Translations under genes and position numbers: made by a program
NCBI GenBank assembly: GCA_002315815.1
Contig: DCIN01000040.1
Location: forward strand, 1 to 12,498
From: Bacteroidales bacterium UBA1725
Lineage (GTDB): Bacteria; Bacteroidota; Bacteroidia; Bacteroidales; UBA932
Length of the DNA: 12,498 nucleotides
Direction of reading: 5' to 3'
Shown: positions 1 to 8,700 of the stretch, piece after piece
Position numbering within the stretch: position 1 is the stretch's first letter
How the letters are laid out: each line of letters opens with the position of its first letter
The notes under the pieces: model-generated
What the model was told of the DNA's origin: nothing
The model's input: only the letters and a program-made list of their open reading frames with translations
Database searches by the model: none

Positions 1-114
1 AACTTATTTTTTTCTCTTTACTAAGATTCTTGAAAATCTGCAAGGCAGTCGGACAAATCAGCAATTACTACGGAATTTATTCCTAAATTGCACCCGAAAA
101 CAAACTAATGAACT

Positions 115-1236
115 ATGAACAGACTTTCAACCTACAAGGCGGAGTTCGCCGCCTATCGTGCAATCAAGTTCGTCATCGGGGCTCTGGCCTTCGCATCGTG
201 CACAGGCTTGTTCAATCAGGAAGACAACACGGCATATCTGGTCATTGACTGCGGCCGGAGCTGTATGGTGGCAACCCGTTCCGGGGCACAGGTACCTGAC
301 CCTGATGATTTCATCCTCACAGTCACAGCTTCCGACGGTTCCACTGTTTATGACGGCCGGTTCGCCGATTCGCCCGAGAAACTGAAAGTGACTCCGGGTA
401 ACTACACGGTCAGTGCAGTATCCGGAGAGTTCAGCCAGCCAGGATATGACAATCCGCAATACGGAGACCTGCAGCTGGTGGCAGTCCCATCCGGTTCTGA
501 GGTGTCGGTGACGTTGGACTGCAGGCAAATCAACTCCGGATTGAGACTGTCCGCATCGCAGGGATTCCGAAGTCTGTTTCCGGACGCATCATTCCTTCTG
601 TCAGGAACGAACGGAGAACTTGCGTATTTCTATGGAGAAAACAGAACTGCCTTCTTCAAACCTGGCAGAGTGGAACTGACAATGGTGAACGGAACGGAAA
701 AAGAAAAGCTTTTCAACCGTTATCTGTCAGCCTGCGAGATTTTGTCCGTTAATATGACAGCCTCAGAATCCGACGCCGGGAACGGGAACGGGAGCGGATC
801 GGGATCAGAATCAGGATCAGGGACCGGGACAGGAATCAAGATCCATACTGACTCCACCAGGGTATGGAGTTCGGATGACTATATCTACGGAGAAGAGAAG
901 GACGGTACATTGGGAGTTGCGGAAGCCAGAAACAGCGCTCCGATGAAAGGGGTATGGGTGTACGGGTACATCGTGGGAGCCTTCAGCTCAAGCTCCAAGT
1001 GCGAGTTCGAAGCCCCTTTCACCAAAAATACTAACATAGTGCTGGGCAGCAGGACCTCAAGCAGCGACAAAAATCTGTGCATCGCTGTGGAGCTCAAGAG
1101 CGGTAGTCTGCGCGACAGTCTCAATCTGGCTGACACACCCGGGAATCTGGGCAGGAAAATACGGCTGAAGGGAGATCTTGTCAGTTCATACTATGGAATC
1201 ACGGGGCTGAAGAATGTCAGCGACTTCAGTTTCTGA
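115..1236 (+). CDS. Lipoprotein with DUF4493-like and DUF6359-like regions joined by a Gly/Ser linker
   Basis: The function is unknown; it is probably an exported, lipid-anchored surface protein. The first 28 residues have a long basic stretch, a hydrophobic core (about 19-27) and a Cys at 29 in an F-A-S-C context. This fits a signal peptidase II site, although Phe at -3 is unusual. Residues about 38-215 resemble the DUF4493 family seen in Bacteroidales lipoproteins. Residues 221-240 are almost entirely Gly, Ser and Thr and look like a flexible linker. Residues about 265-373 (GYIVGAF, NIVLGSR, LCIAVELKSG, GNLGRKI and LKGDL blocks) resemble the DUF6359 family, which has an OB-fold-like pattern. 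The ATG at 108 lies in another frame and gives no signal peptide, so 115 is chosen. The gene stands alone on its strand and converges on trpB2. Family names come from pattern memory; the lipoprotein call is firmer than the domain names. Confidence 0.8.
   Translation: MNRLSTYKAEFAAYRAIKFVIGALAFASCTGLFNQEDNTAYLVIDCGRSCMVATRSGAQVPDPDDFILTVTASDGSTVYDGRFADSPEKLKVTPGNYTVSAVSGEFSQPGYDNPQYGDLQLVAVPSGSEVSVTLDCRQINSGLRLSASQGFRSLFPDASFLLSGTNGELAYFYGENRTAFFKPGRVELTMVNGTEKEKLFNRYLSACEILSVNMTASESDAGNGNGSGSGSESGSGTGTGIKIHTDSTRVWSSDDYIYGEEKDGTLGVAEARNSAPMKGVWVYGYIVGAFSSSSKCEFEAPFTKNTNIVLGSRTSSSDKNLCIAVELKSGSLRDSLNLADTPGNLGRKIRLKGDLVSSYYGITGLKNVSDFSF
775..835 (+). repeat. Low-complexity GGNANC/GGATCA hexamer tract encoding the Gly/Ser linker
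   Basis: This run is made of degenerate six-base units such as GGGAAC, GGGAGC, GGATCG and GGATCA. It encodes alternating Gly with Asn, Ser, Glu or Thr at residues about 221-240 of the lipoprotein. Tandem units of this kind can change copy number by slippage, which would alter linker length without breaking frame because the unit is a multiple of three. Confidence 0.7.
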
Positions 1237-1272
1237 TTTTCACCGGCAACCATAGTTGACTCCAAATAATTC

Positions 1273-1304
1273 GCGGGACACTTGCATCACTGCGAATGTC
1301 CCGC
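1273..1304. terminator. Hairpin between convergent genes, probable bidirectional terminator
   Basis: A perfect 8-bp inverted repeat, GCGGGACA (1273-1280) with TGTCCCGC (1297-1304), encloses a 16-nt loop. It sits 36 bp after the lipoprotein stop and 55 bp beyond the trpB2 stop. Neither side has a strong T tract; the bottom strand continues into GAATTATTT, which is the better candidate. Position and stem strength support termination, but the missing T run keeps confidence moderate. Confidence 0.5.
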
Positions 1305-1358
1305 TACTTAACCTAAACTTAAACTATGAAAAACTTCAAGGCGAATATACACGATTTT

Positions 1359-2720
1359 TTATAATCCGCCAAGTTTTTGCGTATATTTTTCAATTTCACC
1401 GTCAGAGAGACTGTAATTGATAAGATTTCCGCGAAGATACTGGTCATACGAACTCATATCCATCAGACCGTGTCCGGTCAGATTGAACAACAGAACTCTG
1501 GATTCCCCGCTCTCCTTGCATTCGTTTGCCCTGCGTATTGTCGCGGCTATTGCGTGGCAGGATTCCGGTGCCGGAATGATGCCCTCTGCCCTGGCGAAAA
1601 GCATACCCGAATCAAACGCTTCTATCTGATTGATGTCCATACCCTCCATATATCCGTCCTTCACAAGCTGTGTGACTATGGCACCGGCACCGTGATACCT
1701 CAGGCCTCCGGCGTGGATGTTTGCCGGCATAAAGTCGTGGCCGAGAGAGAACATAGGAATAAGCGGCGTGTACCCCGCTTCGTCTCCGAAGTCATAACAG
1801 AACTTGCCGCGTGTGAGTTTGGGACAGGATGCAGGCTCTGCAGCAATGAAACGCGTATGTTTCTCCCCCATCAGATTGCGGCGCATAAAAGGGAAAGATA
1901 TTCCGCTGAAATTGGATCCTCCGCCGAAGCAGGCTATGACCTCGTCCGGATATTCCCCGGCCATCTCCATCTGCTTCTCGGCTTCGAGTCCGATAATTGT
2001 CTGGTGGAGAGATACGTGGCTCATAGTTGATCCAAGCGTATACTTGCAACGTTCAGGAGTCTCGCGGGCCAGTTCGATGGCTTCCGATATCGCGGTGCCC
2101 AGCGAGCCCTGATGATTTGGATTACGGGTCAGGATATCCTTGCCGGCTCTGGTTGACATTGACGGGGAAGGCGTGACCTGGGCTCCGAAAACCTGCATCA
2201 TCGAACGGCGGTACGGCTTCTGTTCGTAGCTTATCTTGACCTGATAGACGGCGGCCTCGAGTCCGAACACCTTGGCCGAATAGGCAAGAGCCGTACCCCA
2301 CTGCCCTGCACCCGTTTCCGTTGTCACATTCGTGATACCTTCCTGCTTGCAGTACCAGGCTTGGGCAAGAGCTGAGTTGAGTTTGTGAGACCCGACCGGG
2401 CTTACGCTTTCGTTCTTGAAATAAATATGAGCAGGAGTATCGAGGGCCTTCTCCAGACCGTAGGCACGGACAAGAGGTGTGCTTCTGTAATATCTGTATT
2501 TCTCGAGCACTGGTTCCGGGATGTCTATCCACCTGTCAGTGACGTTCAATTCCTGCTCCGAACACTCACGGCAGAAAATCTGCGAAAGCTCGTCAAGCGT
2601 TACCGGCTTGAGTGTTTGAGGATTGAGCATCGGCATCGGCTTGTTGGGCATATCTGCTGCGATGTTATACCAGCTCCTCGGGATGTCTTCTTCGGACAAA
2701 AAAAACCTTTTCTGTTTCAT
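1359..2720 (-). CDS. trpB: Tryptophan synthase beta chain, TrpB2-type (PLP-dependent)
   Basis: This cytoplasmic PLP enzyme of the TrpB2 subgroup would condense indole with L-serine to give tryptophan. At 453 residues it is longer than TrpB1 (about 400), with the extended N terminus typical of TrpB2. The PLP-binding lysine is K113 in GSHKLNSA. The catalytic-type glutamate is E135 in ETGAGQWG. The phosphate-binding glycine loop is GGGSN at 266-270, and the C-terminal LTGHG block is at 414-418. All key residues are present and the ORF is intact. No trpA, trpC, trpF or trpD lies beside it, so it is an orphan beta chain. TrpB2 proteins often occur this way and have been proposed to salvage indole or to use other substrates such as O-phosphoserine. 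The start at 2720 gives the typical N terminus. A TATTTTTG -7 element lies just upstream. Confidence 0.93.
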   Translation of the reverse strand: MKQKRFFLSEEDIPRSWYNIAADMPNKPMPMLNPQTLKPVTLDELSQIFCRECSEQELNVTDRWIDIPEPVLEKYRYYRSTPLVRAYGLEKALDTPAHIYFKNESVSPVGSHKLNSALAQAWYCKQEGITNVTTETGAGQWGTALAYSAKVFGLEAAVYQVKISYEQKPYRRSMMQVFGAQVTPSPSMSTRAGKDILTRNPNHQGSLGTAISEAIELARETPERCKYTLGSTMSHVSLHQTIIGLEAEKQMEMAGEYPDEVIACFGGGSNFSGISFPFMRRNLMGEKHTRFIAAEPASCPKLTRGKFCYDFGDEAGYTPLIPMFSLGHDFMPANIHAGGLRYHGAGAIVTQLVKDGYMEGMDINQIEAFDSGMLFARAEGIIPAPESCHAIAATIRRANECKESGESRVLLFNLTGHGLMDMSSYDQYLRGNLINYSLSDGEIEKYTQKLGGL

Positions 2721-2727
2721 AATCGAA

Positions 2728-2735
2728 CAAAAATA
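2728..2735 (-). promoter_or_regulatory. Candidate -7 element for trpB2 (TATTTTTG on the bottom strand)
   Basis: The bottom strand reads TATTTTTG, matching the Bacteroidota -7 consensus TAnnTTTG. It ends 7 bases before the trpB2 ATG, so transcription from it would leave almost no 5' leader. No clear -33 TTTG is visible at the expected distance. The match is real but short and lies in AT-rich sequence. Confidence 0.4.
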
Positions 2736-2747
2736 CGGAAAATATCG

Positions 2748-2755
2748 TAATTTTG
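2748..2755 (+). promoter_or_regulatory. Candidate -7 element for tRNA-Arg (TAATTTTG)
   Basis: TAATTTTG fits the TAnnTTTG consensus and ends 7 bases before the first tRNA base, which is the spacing expected for a primary transcript starting at or just before the mature 5' end. The trpB2 promoter candidate faces the other way about 13 bp to the left, so the two divergent promoters share a 42-bp interval. No convincing -33 element is seen. Confidence 0.55.
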
Positions 2756-2762
2756 CATCCCC

Positions 2763-2834
2763 GCCTCCTTAGTTTAATGGATAGAATTCAGGATTCCGGT
2801 TCCTGCGATAGGCGTTCGATTCGCCTAGGGGGTA
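2763..2834 (+). tRNA. tRNA-Arg (anticodon CCG)
   Basis: The cloverleaf folds by hand. The acceptor stem is 2763-2769 with 2827-2833 (U4-G69 and a terminal G1-U72 are wobbles), with discriminator A at 2834. The D arm is 2772-2787. The anticodon stem CAGGA/TCCTG encloses loop TTCCGGT at 2794-2800, giving anticodon CCG at 2796-2798, which reads the Arg codon CGG. The variable loop has 4 nt. The T arm AGGCG/CGCCT carries a TTCGATT loop. CCA is not encoded and would be added after transcription. A palindromic terminator follows within 2 bases. Confidence 0.95.
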
Positions 2835-2835
2835 C

Positions 2836-2886
2836 AAGAGGGTGACTAAAAAGCCGAAAGACTGACAGTCACCCTCTTTCTTTCTT
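2836..2886 (+). terminator. Strong palindromic terminator after tRNA-Arg (repeat copy 1)
   Basis: AGAGGGTGACT (2837-2847) pairs perfectly with AGTCACCCTCT (2867-2877), extended by A2836-T2878, and is followed by a T-rich tract to 2886. This is a good intrinsic terminator for the tRNA. Read on the bottom strand it lies directly downstream of the GH28 gene, so it may serve both units, although that strand lacks a T tract. Its reverse complement is closely similar to the hairpin at 11212-11251. Confidence 0.85.
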
Positions 2887-2887
2887 G

Positions 2888-5284
2888 CTAATTGCCCGGG
2901 GCAAAGCCTGATATCTGTGTCGAGGTTTCTCCTCCGCCGAAGTTGTCCCAGCTGACGTTGCTGACCTGCAAATTCTTCACATTCACTGCATTGTTAAGGA
3001 ACTTATGAACCTCGCCCACGTGAATGTTCTCTATAGTGACGCCCTGTATCGGGTCACGCTCGTCACCCTTGAGATCATAGATTGCGTCTGTCTGGTCTGC
3101 ACGGACACCTCGTATTGTGATGTTGCGGATTCTGGTGACAGCCGTCTCAAATGTAGGTACGATGTCTCGCCACTGATACAGTACATCGGTATCGATCTCA
3201 AACACTCTCTGCATCTTGGGGGCGGAAACATTCTCCATTGTCACGTCCTCGATGAATCCCCCACGGCGATGGTTTGTCTTGAGATAGAAGAGCCTGTAAA
3301 CCTGATCTGAACATTGGCAGTCGTGCATATAGACACGGCGCACACCGCCGGCCATCTCGCTGCCGATTCCCATAAGGCAATGGCCCTGAACCACGTTACA
3401 GTTACGTATCACGACATCCTGCGTGGGTGTGGCAAGTCTCCACGCATCCTGATTGCGGCCCGATTTGATAACAACGGCGTCATCACCCTGATCGAAGGTG
3501 CAGTTCTCCACCAGTGCGTGCTGCGTCATTTCGATATCAATGCCATCATTGTTGTGTCCGTGGGCATAGACGTTCAGATTGTGGGCCCATACATCCTTGC
3601 ACATATACAGGTGAATGGTCCAGAAGGGACTCTCACGTATTTCAAAGCCGTCGAGATTCACATTGGTGCATCGGTTGAACTGTATGAGGTGAGGACGCAT
3701 ATTGGCATCGTTCTCCTCCATATGACGGTCCTTGACGGGAATGCCCGTGGAGCACATTGCATAGAGTCTTCTTGTGGCCTGGATGTGGGTTTCGGGACGG
3801 GCGAACCACGTCTTCCAGAAATCCATCCTGGGCGCAAGCCTTCCCGGGCCGCTGATACCCACGTTCTCACACTCGAATGCATACACAAGAGGCGAATAGT
3901 TCAAACACTCGGACCCTTCCCACGAGGTCCGGACAGCGGGCAGATACAGTTGAGGGTCATCATCGAACACGAGGACAGCTCCCTCGTCAAGATACAGGTT
4001 GCAATTGCTTCTGAAATGCACCGGGCCTGTGAGCCACTCACCGGCAGGAACGACAACCCGTCCGCCACCCGCCTTGTTGCAGGCTTCCATTGCTTTGGCA
4101 AATGCAGCGGAAGTGGCTTTCGCGTCATCTTTGCGGGCCCCGTATCTGGCAATGTTGAAATCCTTTTGGGGGAAGTTGAACATCACCAGAGGTTCGAAAG
4201 TGAATGGAGCTTCCGGGGCGGTGACCACATTGGAATTCTTCTCCTCCGGATAATTGCGTATGTATTGCTTGAGCGGAATGTTCTTGTCGATTATCGCACG
4301 GACCACAAGCTTGCTGATTTCGTATGCGCCGAAATTGTTGTTGTGAGTGCCGTCGCCCTGTACGAAGTATTTCCAGGACTCCTCCGGCCCTGCCTCCTGA
4401 ATCATCTTCTGTGTCATAGCCGTAAGGTCGATGCAGATTACATTCTCTCTGTCAGCCACTTCCTTCATCGCCTCAGCGTAGCCTTTGTGCGTGTCGTGCA
4501 CCTTGCCTTCGGAATCGAAGTTGCGGCGCTGGGTGGGTGTCAGCAATACGGGAACAGCACCTTTCTGGCGGACCTGGTCAATCATAGTCTTGAGATTGTG
4601 AGCGTAGTTGTACTTTGCTCCCGCACCGGCGCCACGGTCCTTCTCGTCATTGTGTCCGAACTCGATGAAGACATAGTCACCCTGCTTGAGATTACCTACT
4701 ACCTTCTTGAATTTCTTGCAGTTGATGAAGGAAGAAGTGGAGGAACCGCTGTATGAGTAGTTGGCCACGGCCACGTGTTCATCGAAGAAGAGCGGAAGTT
4801 TCTGCCCCCAGCTTGAATACACCTTGTCGTACTGATCGGTGACAGTGGAATCGCCGCAGAGGAAAACAGTGATGGCATCGCTCACGGGCTCAATCACCAG
4901 GGACTCCACTGCTGACTGCTCACCTATTATGTCAAAGCTGAGCTTGCTGTCCCAATCCGGAACATACCTGTCCCTATAGTAAGGAATAATGCAGTCAATC
5001 ACCTTTCCCTGATCGTCATATATGAGCGTGTCTCTCTTGTTTACAGTGAAAGTCAATGTCTTGAACTCGCCTTTTCTGGTTGCTACATTGTCAATGACAA
5101 GACGCAGGGACTCCGCCTTGAGCATAGTGACGGCAGCCCTGTCCCTGCTTCCTACGGTGACGGTAACTTTGTAATTTCCTTCGGGGACATCGAAGACATA
5201 ATCGTGCTTAAGATCCGGAACCTGAGCAAAAGCTGTGTTTAAGATTCCAAAAAGAACGAAAAAAACTATTGCAAAATGCCTCAT
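2888..5284 (-). CDS. Secreted SGNH (rhamnogalacturonan acetylesterase-type) and GH28 polygalacturonase fusion
   Basis: This is a predicted exported bifunctional pectinase. Residues 1-20 are a signal peptide with an A-F-A/Q cleavage site. Residues about 25-135 form a beta-rich N-terminal domain like those in front of CE12-type esterases. The SGNH domain covers about 138-340: GDST with nucleophile S146, G180, GHND at 210-213, and DGTH giving D311 and H314, so the hydrolase residues are complete. A GH28 right-handed beta-helix covers about 374-790: NNDGID with D580 and D583, QGDD with D601 and D602, and GH with H635. The usual R-I-K motif reads Y667-L-K669 before TNHRRGG, and the usual GHGG loop reads GHCL. 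It probably removes acetyl groups from, and then cleaves, galacturonan or rhamnogalacturonan. It is divergent from the mutarotase-susCD operon. The exact substrate and exo/endo mode are not readable from the sequence. Confidence 0.92.
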   Translation of the reverse strand: MRHFAIVFFVLFGILNTAFAQVPDLKHDYVFDVPEGNYKVTVTVGSRDRAAVTMLKAESLRLVIDNVATRKGEFKTLTFTVNKRDTLIYDDQGKVIDCIIPYYRDRYVPDWDSKLSFDIIGEQSAVESLVIEPVSDAITVFLCGDSTVTDQYDKVYSSWGQKLPLFFDEHVAVANYSYSGSSTSSFINCKKFKKVVGNLKQGDYVFIEFGHNDEKDRGAGAGAKYNYAHNLKTMIDQVRQKGAVPVLLTPTQRRNFDSEGKVHDTHKGYAEAMKEVADRENVICIDLTAMTQKMIQEAGPEESWKYFVQGDGTHNNNFGAYEISKLVVRAIIDKNIPLKQYIRNYPEEKNSNVVTAPEAPFTFEPLVMFNFPQKDFNIARYGARKDDAKATSAAFAKAMEACNKAGGGRVVVPAGEWLTGPVHFRSNCNLYLDEGAVLVFDDDPQLYLPAVRTSWEGSECLNYSPLVYAFECENVGISGPGRLAPRMDFWKTWFARPETHIQATRRLYAMCSTGIPVKDRHMEENDANMRPHLIQFNRCTNVNLDGFEIRESPFWTIHLYMCKDVWAHNLNVYAHGHNNDGIDIEMTQHALVENCTFDQGDDAVVIKSGRNQDAWRLATPTQDVVIRNCNVVQGHCLMGIGSEMAGGVRRVYMHDCQCSDQVYRLFYLKTNHRRGGFIEDVTMENVSAPKMQRVFEIDTDVLYQWRDIVPTFETAVTRIRNITIRGVRADQTDAIYDLKGDERDPIQGVTIENIHVGEVHKFLNNAVNVKNLQVSNVSWDNFGGGETSTQISGFAPGN

Positions 5285-5374
5285 AAATATGTTTTATTTT
5301 TCGCAAATATATAATTTTTACAATTTTTTAACTAATTTCGCGAGCTTATTATAATTAATAACCAAAACTGCATT
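5285..5374. promoter_or_regulatory. Divergent promoter region between the fusion pectinase and the rhaM-susCD operon
   Basis: These 90 bp are very AT-rich and must carry the start signals for both units. On the bottom strand TATATTTG (5304-5311) matches TAnnTTTG and ends 19 bases before the pectinase ATG. On the top strand TAATTTCG (5333-5340) is a one-mismatch candidate about 35 bases before rhaM. A short TCGCGA palindrome sits at 5338-5343. No clear operator for a PUL regulator is visible. Confidence 0.45.
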
Positions 5375-5692
5375 ATGGCAAGACGCGAAGCTTTCAAAAT
5401 GTTCCTCAAGCCAGGCTTTGAGGATGAGTATCAGCGCAGGCACGCTGCAATTTTCCCCGAGTTGAAAAAGCTCCTCTCCGACACAGGTGTCCGCAATTAT
5501 TCAATCTATTGGGACAAGGACACAAACATTCTCTTCGCATATCAGGAAGTGGAGGGAGACGAGGGTTCTCAGGATCTCGGCAGCAACCCCATCGTCCAGA
5601 AGTGGTGGGCCTATATGGCTGACATAATGGAAACCAACCCGGACAATTCTCCCATAAGCATTCCTCTCGATGAGAGGTTCCATATGGACTGA
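5375..5692 (+). CDS. rhaM: L-rhamnose mutarotase
   Basis: This small cytoplasmic enzyme interconverts the alpha and beta anomers of L-rhamnose, helping supply the form used by rhamnose isomerase. At 105 residues it matches the family length. It aligns by eye with E. coli RhaM through EEYQRRH, FPEL, NYSIYWDK, NILFAYQE, WWAYMADIM and NPDNSP. The putative proton-donor His is H23 (His22 in E. coli); Y19, Y42 and W77/W78 are other conserved active-site residues. The protein ends soon after NPDNSP, as usual. It is 43 bp upstream of susC on the same strand and probably the first gene of that operon. This points to a rhamnose-containing glycan as substrate. No rhaA, rhaB or rhaD is nearby, so the rest of rhamnose catabolism must be elsewhere. 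Confidence 0.93.
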   Translation: MARREAFKMFLKPGFEDEYQRRHAAIFPELKKLLSDTGVRNYSIYWDKDTNILFAYQEVEGDEGSQDLGSNPIVQKWWAYMADIMETNPDNSPISIPLDERFHMD

Positions 5693-5735
5693 ACGAGTCT
5701 CACTTTTTTTTCAATAACCAACAAAACCAAGCTCA

Positions 5736-8700
5736 ATGAAATCAGTTTTCACAGCATGTCAGAAAGCACTCACAGTGCTTATGACTCTCGCTGCCTTGCT
5801 CTGGGGTGTATCTGCAAACGCGCAGAACACCGTGAAGGGTACGGTTGTCGATGCTAACGGAGAGCCCATCATCGGAGCGGCTGTTATGGTACCCGGTACA
5901 ACCAACGGTACAGTGACAGACGTGGATGGCGCTTTCGAAATCAGAGTTGCAGCCGGCACGGAACTCGAAGTTTCCTGCATAGGCTATTCAACACAGACTG
6001 TCAAGGCTGCGGCCAATATGAAGGTCGTCCTTGCCGATGATTCCACGATGCTCGAGGAGACCGTAGTCATCGGTTACGGTACTTCAAGGGTAAGAGATCT
6101 CACCGGTTCTGTCGCTTCCGTAAGTGCAAAGGACCTCCAGCTGCCTGTCACCAACGTAGGTGAAGCCCTCCAAGGCAAGATGGCCGGTGTCGTTATCCAG
6201 CAGAGCAGCTCTCCCGGTTCCAGCCCCACCATCCGTGTCCGCGGTAACAAGTCCATATCTTCGGACAACGACCCTCTCGTTCTCGTGGACGGATTCCCCG
6301 GAAGTATGTCCAACGTACCTCCTGATATGATCAAGAGCATCAACGTCCTCAAGGACGCTGCCGCTACAGCAATCTACGGTTCACGCGGTGCGAACGGCGT
6401 TATCATCATCACCACCAAGATGGCTGACGAAGGCACCACAAGCGTAAGCTACAGCGGCTATATTCAGGTCAAGGACTCCTCTACCGAGATTCAGGACGTG
6501 ATGAACGCATCCGACTATCTGAAATTCACTCTCGGATATGCCCGTGACTTCAACGCCACCAACTATGACAATATGCTCAGGTTCTTCGGTATCGGCTCAG
6601 CCTACGGCAACCACTACAACGAGTACGCAGGCAAGGCCACGCACAACTGGCAGAAGGATCTTCTCAAGACCGGTATCACCCACAGCCACAACCTGACCGT
6701 GAGCACCGGAACCAAGAAGAACAGGACCCAGTTCAACATCAACTACGTCTATGACGATGGTACCGTAATCGAGTCCTGGTACAGGAGACTCAACGCAGGT
6801 CTCAAGACCAGCCAGAGCATCACCGATAACCTCAAGCTCGACCTTAACCTCACTTACTACAACTCCAGAAGCCGCAGCAACGGCAACTCAAGTGATTACA
6901 CTTACAGACCTCTGGAACCTCTCGGACCCGAGCCTGCCAATCTGGCCGGCTTCGGTAACGGTTCAAAATCATACGAGCCCTCTGAAAATCCCACAGAGTC
7001 CATCTACAAGTCGGACCCCTATTCAATCACACATAATTTCGGTGCCATCGGATCTCTCACCTGGACTCCCATCCAGGGACTCACCGCCCGCACCGAACTC
7101 CAGCTCAAGGGTGCATTCAAACGCAGCGAAGATTATAACGTAGCATACGGTACGACCAAGAACAAAGCATCTTTGACCCGCAGCGAATCCAACAACCTCA
7201 ACTGGAACACCACAGTCCAGTACCAGATTCCTTTCAAGAACAAGAATCACAGGGCTGACGTGATGGTTGGTCACGAAATGCGTATGAGCGATGGCTCGGG
7301 AATGACTATCTCAGGATATGAGTACCCTTCCAACTTCGACCGCCAGACCACTTTCGCATTCATCGACCAGTATACCGAGGAAGGCAAGTTCTCGACTTCT
7401 TACAACACTCCCGGTCGTCAGGTGTCATTCTTCGGACGTGCGAACTACTCTCTGCTTGACAGATATATGTTCACAGCCACGGTTCGTGCCGACGGTTCAT
7501 CCAACTTCGCTCCCGAAAACCGTTGGGGTATATTCCCTGCCGGAGCATTCGCTTGGCGCGTGATTGATGAGCCTTGGATGAAAGCATCTAAGAGCTGGCT
7601 CTCCAACTTGAAACTCCGTCTCTCTTACGGTATCACCGGTAACGACTCCATCGGAGCGAACAACTGGCGTGAAACTTGGTCACTGGGAAACGACTCTGCA
7701 ACCACTGTGTCAAGCAAGCGTTCCGATACCGAACTTGATTATTTCAAGGCATACGCTCCCGGTACAAGAATGCAGAACCCCACTCTCAAATGGGAGGAGA
7801 CAAAGACTGCAAACGTGGGTATCGACTTCGGTTTCTGGGATGAGAGACTCACCGGTACAATCGAGGGGTACAACATCAAGACAGAAGGTCTTCTGATGAC
7901 TACTCCCGTAAATTCAGCCACAGGTTACAAAGAGCAGTATCAGAACCTCGGTACAATATCCAACAAGGGTATCGAACTCACCCTCAACGGAGACATTGTG
8001 CGCAACACTGATTTCAACCTGCGTGGTACCTTCATCATCCAGTACAACTACAACACTGTTGACTACATTGCTCCCTCTGTGACCACAACCAAGTACGGCA
8101 GCTGGTCTAATTCAGAGCGCTACCCTTCGGGCGGTGAGTACTTCATCCGCCAAGGCTCCGAAATGGGCCAGATCAAGGTCTACAAGTATGAAGGCTGGTA
8201 CACCACTGATGACTTCAACTACGATGCGGCTACCAATACATACACTCTTAAGGACGGCATCCCTGACTGGGGCATCGACTCATACTGGACCAGCTTCAAT
8301 CTGCCTAAGGGACAGAAAGCATTCCCCGGTGCCCTCAAGGTAGCTGATCTCAATGACAACAAGACCATTGACGCGGAAGACGTTTACGAGTACGGTTCGA
8401 TACTTCCCAGAGTGAATGGTTCATTCGCTCTCAGCGGAAAATGGAAGGGTCTTGACTTCACAGCCAATTTCGGTTACACCCTCGGCGGTAAAATTGTAAA
8501 CCAGCTTGCAGCTTCCAACCTCTACGGAGCAAAGGACAACAGGTTCGGTAACAACCGCCTCGCCTTCGTGGCTGACGCTTACTCTCCCTACCGTTGGAAC
8601 AACGGCGAACTCGAGTTTGTAAGCGATCCCACCGAACTCAGCAAGATGAACGCCAATGCACAGGTTTGGAGCCCCACTTCAATGGTAGGCCTTCTTACAG

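Noticed and set aside
1377..2030. 217-codon top-strand frame opposite trpB2
   Set aside because: It is antisense to an intact, motif-complete TrpB2 and shows no protein-like features.
2763..2834. tRNA-Arg as the attachment site of an integrated island covering the pectin locus
   Set aside because: I looked for a second copy of the tRNA 3' end near 11200-11500 and found none, and no integrase is present. Only the terminator hairpin is duplicated.
3314..4756. Long open reading frame (480 codons) on the top strand opposite the GH28 fusion
   Set aside because: It is antisense to a gene with complete SGNH and GH28 motifs, has no recognisable domain, and arises from codon bias of the real gene.
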